DNA of 64,000 nucleotides. Source: an uncultured Candidatus Saccharibacteria bacterium (lineage in GTDB: Bacteria; Patescibacteriota; Saccharimonadia; Saccharimonadales; Saccharimonadaceae). Positions 18,298-26,774 of the stretch are shown here, one piece after another. The stretch spans positions 124,001 through 188,000 of the forward strand of contig CALMAK010000021.1 in the NCBI GenBank assembly GCA_937859515.1, written 5' to 3'. The notes beneath the pieces are model-generated. The model worked only from the letters and a program-made list of their open reading frames with translations, was not told the DNA's origin and searched no databases. Position numbers and translations under genes: made by a program. How positions within the stretch are numbered: position 1 is the stretch's first letter; each line of letters begins with the position of its first letter.

Positions 18298-19557
18298 TTA
18301 TATTCTCAGGATTTTGTTAATTTTATCCTTGATACTAGTATCACTACTACCTATCATTGTATCATATCCAACTCTCAGCAACCCCATTGCAGTAATAAAC
18401 GTATGGTCGGTTACCTTGCCAGATTCGTCCACGATACCAACGACATCCTCTGGTTTGATACGATGCACACTAAGTTTGCGCGTGAATGGCAGTTCTTTAT
18501 GCCAGTCCTCTTCACCCAGTGCGTCAACCAGTCGGCTGAGACTGGCGCCACCACCGCACAGCAACAGGCGATGGGGCAGGTGATCAACGCTGTCAAACTC
18601 ACTAAGCGCCAGCTCGACACCACTAATCCAGACTTCTAGTGTTTTTTCTACTGATTCATCAAGCTGCTTTTTTACCTGAGGCTTGATACTGTCATTCTCA
18701 ATATTCAATTTCAGCTTTTCAGCGTCCTTATAACCAAGGTCCATATCAGAGGCAATGGTACGAGTAAAGCTGCGACCACCGATACCAAACATCTTCGTAC
18801 CCTCGACGCCACCGTCATTCACCACGGCGATATCAGTTGTACCACCACCAACATCAACAAGGATTGCCGTGAAATTACTGCTGGCATCGTCGCCCAATAC
18901 CGATCGACTCACGGCAAACGGTTCTGCAGCAACCGCCAACAGCTCTAAAGATAATTCGTCTGCCACACGCTCTAACGCGCCAATATGCACCATTGGTGCA
19001 AATGCAGTATAAATCTGCACCGCCACATCACGACCCTGAAAGCCAATCGGATTCGAGATTTTATAGCCGTCAATATGAATACTCACAAGTGCCGAGTTAA
19101 CCAACTTTACCTCAACGTCCTCATTGCCCGTTTCAAGCGCAATTTGTTTTTGCGCTTTTACCTGAGCACGCTCGTGCACTTTTTCGATAATAAACTCCAT
19201 CTCGGCGTTGTCCAATGGACGATCGGGCTGCGGACGACGATAGCGAATCGTATTGGTCACACCCTTGACCAGCTCGCCAGCAATACCAATCACGACACGT
19301 TTTGCCTGCAACCCAGCCTGCTCTTCTGCTTCAGCCAAAGCTTGTTCGCAATTACGTACTACACCGCTGATATCAGCAATTGCACCACTATGCATGTCCG
19401 ATAAATCTTGATGCGTGCGACCCGCCCCTATAATCTCCAGTGAATCACCCTTTACCTCGGCAATCAGCGCCTTAACAAATTCTGTTCCGATATCAAGGGC
19501 AACGATATAATTATCAACTTTAGTCTTGCGTGTGGAACGTAATTTTTCTAAAACCAT
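18298..19557 (-). CDS. ftsA: FtsA-family actin-like cell-division ATPase
   Basis: 419 residues of the actin/HSP70 superfamily. FtsA tethers FtsZ to the membrane. Phosphate 1 motif IVALDIGTEFVKALIAE (residues about 17-33), an SHS2-type insertion, phosphate 2 motif ILVDVGGGTTDIAVV (about 233-247) and an adenosine motif LLLCGGGASLSRLVDAL (about 333-349) are present. The C-terminus KDKINKILRI could be a short amphipathic membrane-targeting helix. PilM-like function is the alternative. TATAAT lies 11 bases before the ATG. First gene of a four-gene operon with no ftsZ. Confidence 0.85.
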   Translation of the reverse strand: MVLEKLRSTRKTKVDNYIVALDIGTEFVKALIAEVKGDSLEIIGAGRTHQDLSDMHSGAIADISGVVRNCEQALAEAEEQAGLQAKRVVIGIAGELVKGVTNTIRYRRPQPDRPLDNAEMEFIIEKVHERAQVKAQKQIALETGNEDVEVKLVNSALVSIHIDGYKISNPIGFQGRDVAVQIYTAFAPMVHIGALERVADELSLELLAVAAEPFAVSRSVLGDDASSNFTAILVDVGGGTTDIAVVNDGGVEGTKMFGIGGRSFTRTIASDMDLGYKDAEKLKLNIENDSIKPQVKKQLDESVEKTLEVWISGVELALSEFDSVDHLPHRLLLCGGGASLSRLVDALGEEDWHKELPFTRKLSVHRIKPEDVVGIVDESGKVTDHTFITAMGLLRVGYDTMIGSSDTSIKDKINKILRI

Positions 19558-19638
19558 ATGTACATTTTATTATATACCAACTACGCTTATGGTCATAAAT
19601 ATTGTGTTTTATGTATTTTTGTGATATAATATAAATAT

Positions 19639-20580
19639 ATGGGCATTGATATTCCACGATCAGATAACAGCGCCTTTGATGACACCGCCATGGAGCGAGT
19701 TCAAATTGTTGAGCACCTCCCTTTTAGCCACGCCTTCGAACGCACCATGTATGATAATCGCATCTCGCGTCACGCCGAACACACTATGGCACACCCCATT
19801 TACCTTTTTCCTGAGCTTGTCGAAACACCAACTCGATTCCCTCAAGAAGTTGCTCAATATTTCCCTTCTTCACGATGTGTTGTCGACAACCTCCGCACGA
19901 GCATCGATGACTCTCTGGATACACCAGGACATGTCGAAATAGACTTTACTGCCGATGGAAAACGACACACCCTCAGCGCCAACAGCGACCATTCATTAAC
20001 GTATACTGTTGAGACGTACGGAATTGATGACATCGTTCGCACACTTGACTCTGATATTGCCACAAAACTACTCGCCGCCCTCGTGTACGCACGACAGTAC
20101 GACCCACGCGACCCAAATGCATCAATTGGATTCGTAGAGAGCCAACTTGATCTGCCTCGCGACCCCGAGCATTCTCTTATCGAACAACTCATTATGACAC
20201 TTGGACATCATGACGGTGTCTCGAAGATCACGACAACATCGCTTTTTCACACCCCAAATGGTGATATGTTGATGGCGCGCCTTGGTGAGGGTGAATACCC
20301 TGCTTTCAGTAGTATCCAAAGTAAACTTGGACTCGCCGAGCTTATATCGATTAATGAATCGACCGAGACAGATCTTCATCAAAATGTCGTAAACACGCTT
20401 CAACATCAACGTCCCGTGACACTCGAAAAACGCTTTGCCGAACAGCATATTGCCGACGAGCTGATATTTATTGATCCCGAATCAGATTATGCACAGTGGT
20501 CAGCTATATGCGACAAATTCTTAACCGCAATTGAAGGTGATCTTCAAAAGTATGCTCATCTTGATGACGAATGGAACTAA
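19639..20580 (+). CDS. Hypothetical protein (313 aa)
   Basis: I do not recognise it. The protein is soluble in appearance, rich in Asp/His, with no signal peptide or membrane helix. The middle (about residues 95-190) alternates predicted strands and helices. TATAAT ends eight bases before the ATG, which supports this start and a leaderless mRNA. It overlaps the convergent alaS by four bases. The intact frame of more than 300 codons and good promoter argue it is real. Confidence 0.6.
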   Translation: MGIDIPRSDNSAFDDTAMERVQIVEHLPFSHAFERTMYDNRISRHAEHTMAHPIYLFPELVETPTRFPQEVAQYFPSSRCVVDNLRTSIDDSLDTPGHVEIDFTADGKRHTLSANSDHSLTYTVETYGIDDIVRTLDSDIATKLLAALVYARQYDPRDPNASIGFVESQLDLPRDPEHSLIEQLIMTLGHHDGVSKITTTSLFHTPNGDMLMARLGEGEYPAFSSIQSKLGLAELISINESTETDLHQNVVNTLQHQRPVTLEKRFAEQHIADELIFIDPESDYAQWSAICDKFLTAIEGDLQKYAHLDDEWN

Positions 20581-22466
20581 GACGACACCGTCAAGATACC
20601 TTTAACGCGGCGGATACCTGCGCTTGATGCCTCTTCTTTGGTGATTTTGAATATTTTACCACCGTCAGCTAGCTGCCCCGTATGGTCAGCATGCGGACCG
20701 CCGCAAATTTCAAACGAAACACGTCGATCGCCTTCACCCATCTGATACACCTTTACCACGTCACCATAGCGATCACCAAAGGCACCGATGGCTCCCATTT
20801 TGAAAGCCTCTTCAGTTGGATATTCCTTAAAGCTAACAGGCAAGTCCCATTCAATCCACTGGTTGACCAGGCGCTCAACTTCGTCCAATTGTTCACGCGG
20901 CACCTTGCCGTCATTATTAAAGTCAAATCGCAAACGTTCTTCGGTAATGTTGCTACCGTGCTGTGTCACATGCTCGCCCACAACCTTTTTTAGCGCAGCA
21001 TACATGAGATGATTAGCGGTATGAAGCTTGCGGTGCTCCATCGTACTACCACCCAATCCACCCTTAAACGTACCCTTGGCTGCAGTTTGACTACGGGCAC
21101 GCTGTTCGTCTAATTTTGCATCGTATTCTTCGCGCCAGTTCTCAGATAATGCGATACCTTGTTTGAATGCCTCTTCGGTTGATAATTCTACCGGAAAGCC
21201 GTAGGTGTCATACAGAGTAAAAAGCTCAGCACCCGTCAGTCCGTCAGCCGCAAACCTCTCCATTTGCTTGAGACCCTTTCGCAGTGTCTGGCGGAAGGTC
21301 TTTTCTTCCTTAACCAACGTCGTGATAATCATTTCGCGCTGCTCTTTCACTTCCGGAAAATCATTTACATAGAGATCGGCAATCACCGGCACGACTTCCT
21401 CAAGGAAATTCTGCTCGATGCCCAAATCAAAGCTATAGCGAATCGCTCGGCGAAGGAGGCGGCGCATCACATAACCTTGCTCCTTATTGCTTGGTATACA
21501 ACCATCCACTGCTAGGAATGTTGCCGCACGCAGGTGATCAGAAATCACACGCATACTTTCGGTGTGCGATTCGTATTTTTTACCGCTCAGGTCTTGTAAT
21601 TTTTCGATAATCGGCCACATCAGACTAATTTTGAAGACGTCTGGATCGTTTAGTTTGGCAGCAGCTATGCGCTCGAGACCCGAGCCATGATCAACATTCT
21701 TCTGCTCCAACTCCTCAAATTTCCCATCGGCAACCTTTTTGTACGCCATGAAAACATTATTGCCAATCTCCATAAAGCGGCCACAATCGCAATTAGGGTG
21801 GCAATACTCACCATATTCAGAATTATGCGGTGTGCCAAAATCATAGAACATCTCACTGTCCGGACCACATGGATCACCAATTGGCGTTGATTCCGGCGCA
21901 CCATTGCGACTCCACCAGTTTTTGCTGCCATCATAGAAGAAGATGCGCGCGCCGTCTTCCATGCCCTTAGCGTAGCCATCTTCTTCACTGCCAATGTCTT
22001 GCATGCCGCTACTCAAGCCCTCGCCCGCAAATAATCCCGCCCATACGTCAGCCGCCTCAGTGTCCTTGGCGATACCATAGCGCTCATCACCGATATAACA
22101 CGTCACGTAAAGTTTGCTGAGGTCAAGACCGACAATGTCCTTATGAAACTCAAACATCCAACGGATTTGCTCATCCTTAAAATAATCACCAAAGCTCCAG
22201 TTACCCAACATCTCAAAAAATGTCGTATGGCGATTGTCACCCACATCCTCAATATCTTGCGCTCGAAGACACGTTTGGCTGTCAACAAGACGCTTGCCTT
22301 CCGAATGCGGTTGGCCCAAGAGATAGGGGATGATTGGCTGCATGCCGCTGCCCGTAAACAGCGTCGTTGGATCGTCCTTTAGCACGAGCGGTGCACGCGC
22401 AATCGCAGCATGTTGTTTATCGGTAAAGAATTTGATGTAGGAGTTGCGGATTTCTTGAGCATTCAT
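20577..22466 (-). CDS. alaS: Alanyl-tRNA synthetase lacking the C-Ala domain
   Basis: 629 residues, against about 870 in most bacteria. The class II aminoacylation core and tRNA-recognition domain (residues 1 to about 440) are complete: TTLFTGSGMQPIIPYLLG, RHTTFFEMLGNWSFGDYFK, GSGLERIAA. The editing domain follows with zinc-type motifs HTANHLMYAAL and ICGGPHADHTG. The protein then ends at GILTVSS, so the coiled coil and C-Ala/DHHA1 domain are absent. The stop is normal and the next gene converges, so this is not a frameshift. TATAAT ends eight bases before the ATG. Confidence 0.95.
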   Translation of the reverse strand: MNAQEIRNSYIKFFTDKQHAAIARAPLVLKDDPTTLFTGSGMQPIIPYLLGQPHSEGKRLVDSQTCLRAQDIEDVGDNRHTTFFEMLGNWSFGDYFKDEQIRWMFEFHKDIVGLDLSKLYVTCYIGDERYGIAKDTEAADVWAGLFAGEGLSSGMQDIGSEEDGYAKGMEDGARIFFYDGSKNWWSRNGAPESTPIGDPCGPDSEMFYDFGTPHNSEYGEYCHPNCDCGRFMEIGNNVFMAYKKVADGKFEELEQKNVDHGSGLERIAAAKLNDPDVFKISLMWPIIEKLQDLSGKKYESHTESMRVISDHLRAATFLAVDGCIPSNKEQGYVMRRLLRRAIRYSFDLGIEQNFLEEVVPVIADLYVNDFPEVKEQREMIITTLVKEEKTFRQTLRKGLKQMERFAADGLTGAELFTLYDTYGFPVELSTEEAFKQGIALSENWREEYDAKLDEQRARSQTAAKGTFKGGLGGSTMEHRKLHTANHLMYAALKKVVGEHVTQHGSNITEERLRFDFNNDGKVPREQLDEVERLVNQWIEWDLPVSFKEYPTEEAFKMGAIGAFGDRYGDVVKVYQMGEGDRRVSFEICGGPHADHTGQLADGGKIFKITKEEASSAGIRRVKGILTVSS

Positions 22467-22501
22467 ATATATGTATTATAACAGATATGATGTATCGCTT
22501 G

Positions 22502-23527
22502 CTATGTAATAATACCACCGCCTAGACAGGTCGTATCATCATATATCACAACCGATTGACCGGCAGCAATCGCACGTTGAGCATCAGTAAGTGTGAGAAT
22601 TGAGCCCTCAAGTTTTGCAGGAACAAGTGGTGCACGGTGTCGAATGCGAACGTGATACTCCCCATCCGTAGGCGCCTCGTTAATCCAATGTAATGATTGC
22701 AATTCAATTTGCTGTTTCCATAGATTTTCATCATTTAACTGCGTCGTCACATACACCTCGTTTTTGTCCATGTTTTTACCTGCGACGTAATACGGCAGCC
22801 CCCCGCCAATATCGAGACCGTGTCGTTGCCCAATCGTATAAAAGATTGCCCCGTCATGATACCCTAGCGTCTCACCAGACTGCTTATCGATAATTTTTCC
22901 CGGTGTTGTTTCGACATACTGACTGAGAAAATCACGAATACCAACCTTCCCGACAAAACAAATACCCATACTCTCTTTTTTGCTTGCCGTATATAACCCT
23001 CGCTCTTTCGCAAGTTCACGCACTTCAGACTTTAGATAACCACCTAGCGGGAAAAGTGTTGCTTGTAGTGCGACTTCGGTGACACGATACAAAAAATACG
23101 TCTGGTCTTTGTTCTCATCTTTTGCACGTAACAATTTGCCATTTTCTGTTCGCGCATAATGTCCCGTAGCGATCATATCGGCACCATCTGCAAGTGCTGT
23201 GTCGAGGAATAATTTAAATTTCACCTCCTGATTGCACATTACATCTGGGTTTGGCGTACGCCCAGCTTTGTATTCATCAATCATATAATCAACCACTTGC
23301 TGTTTGTACTCTTTTTCAAAGTCAAACACCTTAAAATCAATCCCTAACTGTACCGCCACGCGCTTGGCATCAGCCAGATCATCCGCCCAGGGACATTTCA
23401 TGCCAGGTAAATCCTGGGTCCAGTTTTTCATATAGACACCCGTCACTTCGTAACCTTGCTCGACCAATAACGCCGCCGTAACCGATGAATCAACACCACC
23501 ACTCATTCCGACATAGACACGTGTCAT
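22502..23527 (-). CDS. mnmA: tRNA-specific 2-thiouridylase
   Basis: 341 residues. MnmA installs sulfur at U34 of tRNA-Lys, -Glu and -Gln. The PP-loop GMSGGVDSSVTAALL opens the protein; the catalytic cysteines are in PNPDVMCNQEVKF and ESMGICFVG. It overlaps the DUF218 gene by four bases (ATGA), and the cysteine desulfurase supplying sulfur is two genes upstream in the same operon. tRNA-Glu(UUC) in this window is a predicted substrate. Confidence 0.96.
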   Translation of the reverse strand: MTRVYVGMSGGVDSSVTAALLVEQGYEVTGVYMKNWTQDLPGMKCPWADDLADAKRVAVQLGIDFKVFDFEKEYKQQVVDYMIDEYKAGRTPNPDVMCNQEVKFKLFLDTALADGADMIATGHYARTENGKLLRAKDENKDQTYFLYRVTEVALQATLFPLGGYLKSEVRELAKERGLYTASKKESMGICFVGKVGIRDFLSQYVETTPGKIIDKQSGETLGYHDGAIFYTIGQRHGLDIGGGLPYYVAGKNMDKNEVYVTTQLNDENLWKQQIELQSLHWINEAPTDGEYHVRIRHRAPLVPAKLEGSILTLTDAQRAIAAGQSVVIYDDTTCLGGGIIT

Positions 23528-24138
23528 GAGTTCGATCCTCCAAGATAGAAGGCCATAACACCTACAAATTCACTACCCGCCAGCCACCAGCCACGCGGCG
23601 TCAGCCACCACCACCAGCCCCAATGACTATCATCGGTTGGTGCTGTGCGAACCGTTACACTGTCTTCGCGTGTCAATGCAGTGAATTCCAACATCGCGCG
23701 GCGCATATGGTACCCCGATGTCACCAAAATAATGTCTGAAATGCCACGATTCTTCAGAAGGTCGCGTGTCATCTCGGCATTCTGCTTGGTATTCTCTGAT
23801 TGCTCTTCGATTAGAATTGCACTCGCAGGAACTCCCTGTGAAATTGCATCGGCCCGCATCGCCATGGCATTGCTTGGTCCGTCCTTATCCTCGGCTGCAC
23901 CAGAAAAAATCAATGTTGGCGCCCAGCCCTTTTTATATAACTCAACCGCTGCTCTCGTGCGCGCTGCCGTATCACCACCACTTATGGCCACAATTGCCTC
24001 GGCCGGCCCACATCCTTCACGGGTCACAGGCTCACCTTGATTATACGGACAGAGTGCAAAGCTATTCGGCTGAAGATACAAACTCAGTCCTACAATAATC
24101 ACTGCTAGAATAACGATTGTCGATAGTATCCATTTCAT
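23524..24138 (-). CDS. DUF218/YdcF-like membrane-anchored protein
   Basis: 204 residues with one N-terminal membrane helix (about 4-24) and a DUF218 fold: AIVAISGGDTAARTRAAVELY, then LIFSGAA, SENTKQNAEMTRDLL and ILVTSGYHMRRAML. The family (SanA/YdcF/ElyC) is linked to envelope metabolism and possible nucleotide binding. It overlaps both neighbours by four bases, within a sulfur-transfer operon, an unusual neighbour whose relevance is unclear. Confidence 0.88.
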   Translation of the reverse strand: MKWILSTIVILAVIIVGLSLYLQPNSFALCPYNQGEPVTREGCGPAEAIVAISGGDTAARTRAAVELYKKGWAPTLIFSGAAEDKDGPSNAMAMRADAISQGVPASAILIEEQSENTKQNAEMTRDLLKNRGISDIILVTSGYHMRRAMLEFTALTREDSVTVRTAPTDDSHWGWWWWLTPRGWWLAGSEFVGVMAFYLGGSNS

Positions 24139-25307
24139 CGTGCACCCCTCATCCGCCTATATTCCGACGCAACTACATCGCCAATCATCGCGGCAGCCTG
24201 TTGGCACATTTCCTGATTTGAGTCCCTCCCTAGCGAAATGCGTATACTGCCATCAGCTTCTTCGGGTGCAAGGCCAATCGCCGTCAGTACATGTGAACGC
24301 GTGCCCTTGTTTGCTGCGCATGCGCTACCAGTCGCCACCAGCACGCCTTTAGATTCCAGCGCGAATAGAACACGCTCAGCATCAACACCAGGGAATGACA
24401 CATGCAAAAAATTTGGCAATTGAAACTTAGGGTTTCCCGAAATGGCTATTTCAGGGAATCGGTCTACAAGTGTCGCCTTCATTTCATCACGGATCACAGA
24501 TAGCCGTTCGGCTTCACTGCGGCGTCGCTTTTCGGCACGCACCAGTGCTGTCATAAATCCAATTGTACCTGCAACATTCTCGGTACCGCTACGCAACCCT
24601 CGCTCTTGTCCACCACCCACCACCACGGGCTGCAGCTTGACATGACTCGCTGCCCATAGCAAACCAACCTGCTTGGGACCATACACCTTACCCGCATTCA
24701 GCGTCATTAAATCGACACCCAAGCGTGACACATGAATATCAATCAACCCAAGTCCTTGGGATGCATCAGTATGCACATATAATGGTCGCGTTTCACCTGT
24801 CGCCTGTCGTCTTATGCGCTCAACCTTGGCAGCCTCAACGACATCCCGAATAGGCTGTAACGTGCCAATTTCGTTATTGGCCAGCGCGATACTAATTAAT
24901 TGGGTCTCGGGGCCTAGGGCATCAACCAGCTGCGTCATATCGATCCGTCCATGGCGTGAAACGCCAACATATGTTACATCGTACTGTGATGCCGCTGCCA
25001 GTACCGCATGATGCTCAACTGCTGACGTCACCACATGTCCGTCACCCGCAGCCGTGAATGCGAGATTGATCGACTCCGTCGCACCAGCCGTCATAATAAT
25101 CTCATTACCACGTGCACCAATCACCTGCGCAATTGCATCCTTCGCCTCTTCATAATCGCGGCGCACCTGCACTGCAGGACTATACGGACTAGAGGGGTTG
25201 TAAAAAGTATCCAACAAATACGGCGTCATCGCCTCAAGTGCTCGCGAATCAAGCGGAGTTGCCGCTGCATAATCAAGATATATTTGTGGGGTATTCACTG
25301 ATACCAT
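24135..25307 (-). CDS. iscS: Cysteine desulfurase (NifS/IscS family)
   Basis: 390 residues, PLP-dependent, taking sulfur from cysteine. YLDYAAATPLD opens the fold; the PLP-binding lysine is in LNAGKVYGPKQVGLL and the persulfide cysteine in ATGSACAANKGTRSHVL. Coupled by a four-base overlap to the DUF218 gene and so to mnmA; the likely job is tRNA thiolation. It begins 15 bases after the preceding stop. Confidence 0.94.
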   Translation of the reverse strand: MVSVNTPQIYLDYAAATPLDSRALEAMTPYLLDTFYNPSSPYSPAVQVRRDYEEAKDAIAQVIGARGNEIIMTAGATESINLAFTAAGDGHVVTSAVEHHAVLAAASQYDVTYVGVSRHGRIDMTQLVDALGPETQLISIALANNEIGTLQPIRDVVEAAKVERIRRQATGETRPLYVHTDASQGLGLIDIHVSRLGVDLMTLNAGKVYGPKQVGLLWAASHVKLQPVVVGGGQERGLRSGTENVAGTIGFMTALVRAEKRRRSEAERLSVIRDEMKATLVDRFPEIAISGNPKFQLPNFLHVSFPGVDAERVLFALESKGVLVATGSACAANKGTRSHVLTAIGLAPEEADGSIRISLGRDSNQEMCQQAAAMIGDVVASEYRRMRGAR

Positions 25308-25321
25308 TGTATCATTATTAC

Positions 25322-25753
25322 CTATAATAGAGGACGTCCGCTGGCTGGGTCACGGCGATAGACTTCGCGCATAACACGCTCGAAATAGATACCAACGGCA
25401 GCACGCAGGTTAACCAATTCCTTACCCTCGACTTTTTCATACCGAGGTCCAGGCAAGACTTTATAGACGGCATCGTCACGAATCTCGTATTTTACAGTGA
25501 TTTGCTGCGGCTTCCCATTAATATCACGCCACTCTTCATGCCAAATCCACACCCTAGGATCGGTATTAAAAAACTCACGACGATGTCCCTTTGCAATAGG
25601 ACCAAATAATTCACGTCCAACTTCACTTTCTAGCTGAATTAACTCACGCTCAGACAATCCCTTCAGTGGGTTTGTATCGGTCTGTAATGACGTGAGGTCG
25701 GCCAGCCGTAACAGCTGCTTTAAGGCTTGGCTGATTTTAAGGCTGCGGACCAT
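25322..25753 (-). CDS. Hypothetical protein (143 aa)
   Basis: Unrecognised. The N-terminal half is helical and polar with an ELIQLESEVGRELFGP segment. The C-terminal half has aromatic-rich strands (WIWHEEWRDINGKPQQITVKYEIR), followed by an amphipathic helix. No signal or membrane helix. It follows a small gene by two bases and precedes the desulfurase by 14, so it is in that operon. Confidence 0.65.
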   Translation of the reverse strand: MVRSLKISQALKQLLRLADLTSLQTDTNPLKGLSERELIQLESEVGRELFGPIAKGHRREFFNTDPRVWIWHEEWRDINGKPQQITVKYEIRDDAVYKVLPGPRYEKVEGKELVNLRAAVGIYFERVMREVYRRDPASGRPLL

Positions 25754-25755
25754 GT

Positions 25756-25959
25756 CTACGCTGCCTTATCTAGTTCTGATTGGCGAACATCACGAAGACG
25801 CTCACCTATATCAATAATTTCTTCTCGTGGTGAAGTTTCAATCTCTACACCCGCCTCCTTAAGGCCGCCATTAAGAATGGCCTCAAGCTCAGCCTTTGTA
25901 AAACCATCATATTCGTGATGGCTAGGAATATTGAATTGGTGGGGTTTTGGGCCCGTCAT
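25756..25959 (-). CDS. Small hypothetical protein (67 aa)
   Basis: Unrecognised acidic, helical protein. An in-frame GTG at 25965 is preceded immediately by GGGAG and so cannot be the start; ATG at 25959 has that site five bases ahead. It is two bases upstream of the 143-residue gene and probably leads the desulfurase operon. Confidence 0.55.
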   Translation of the reverse strand: MTGPKPHQFNIPSHHEYDGFTKAELEAILNGGLKEAGVEIETSPREEIIDIGERLRDVRQSELDKAA

Positions 25960-26011
25960 AATCACTCCCGCTTAATGGTTGTTAGTGGGTGGTTTTAGGT
26001 GAGATGTGTGT

Positions 26012-26770
26012 TTAAGACCTTGCGAATAAATCGCGTGCATTCGCTGTCGTCGTGTCCGCAACCTCGGTTAGCGATACATTTCGCTCGTAGGCATGGAATT
26101 CAGCGACTTGCTTCACAAATGCTGGCTCATTCACTTTACCACGAAAGGGCTTTGGTGTCAAGAAGGGCGCATCTGTTTCGAGTAGCATTTTTTGCAGCGG
26201 AATATGGCGGAACATCTCTTGTTGCGCAGCATCTTTCGTAAAGGTGCTAATACCGTTAATTCCAATATACAGACCCCTCCTCAGGGCAGATTCAAGCGTA
26301 GCAGCAGTGTCCGTAAAGCTATGCAGAACTCCCCTCACCCCTGTAAAATTATCGAAGATAGACCAAAAATCCTCGTATGCTTCACGCACATGAAAGCTGA
26401 CCGGTAAGCCGTAGTCCATCGCCCACTGTAACTGTTGTTCTAGTGCCTTAACCTGGGTATCACGAGGAGAATTATCATAAAAATAATCGAGGCCGATTTC
26501 ACCAATTCCGACGACTTTTTGAGGCTTTTCTGCCAGTAACTTCCCAATATCTTGCCATCCGTCCTTTGAGTCATGAGGATGAACGCCCACAATCGCCCAC
26601 GCATTATCACGATCAGCCACAAATCGCACTGCCTCACGCGAATCAGCCTCGCTAGTGCCCACACACAACATCGCAACATCAGCATCAATCGCCCTTTGGT
26701 ATGCGTCCTCTCGTCCATCTGGAAAGAACTGTGTGTCATGAATGTGACAGTGAGTATCAATAAAATTCAT
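26012..26770 (-). CDS. tatD: TatD-family metal-dependent deoxyribonuclease
   Basis: 252 residues, a TIM-barrel hydrolase acting on 3' DNA/RNA ends. The family opening MNFIDTHCHIHD (metal ligands HxH) fixes the start at 26770, five bases after the metG stop, although the frame is open much further. GVHPHD, GEIGLDYFYD, SFHVREA, VLHSFTD and LLETDAPFLTP carry the remaining ligands. Confidence 0.94.
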   Translation of the reverse strand: MNFIDTHCHIHDTQFFPDGREDAYQRAIDADVAMLCVGTSEADSREAVRFVADRDNAWAIVGVHPHDSKDGWQDIGKLLAEKPQKVVGIGEIGLDYFYDNSPRDTQVKALEQQLQWAMDYGLPVSFHVREAYEDFWSIFDNFTGVRGVLHSFTDTAATLESALRRGLYIGINGISTFTKDAAQQEMFRHIPLQKMLLETDAPFLTPKPFRGKVNEPAFVKQVAEFHAYERNVSLTEVADTTTANARDLFARS

Positions 26771-26774
26771 AATG

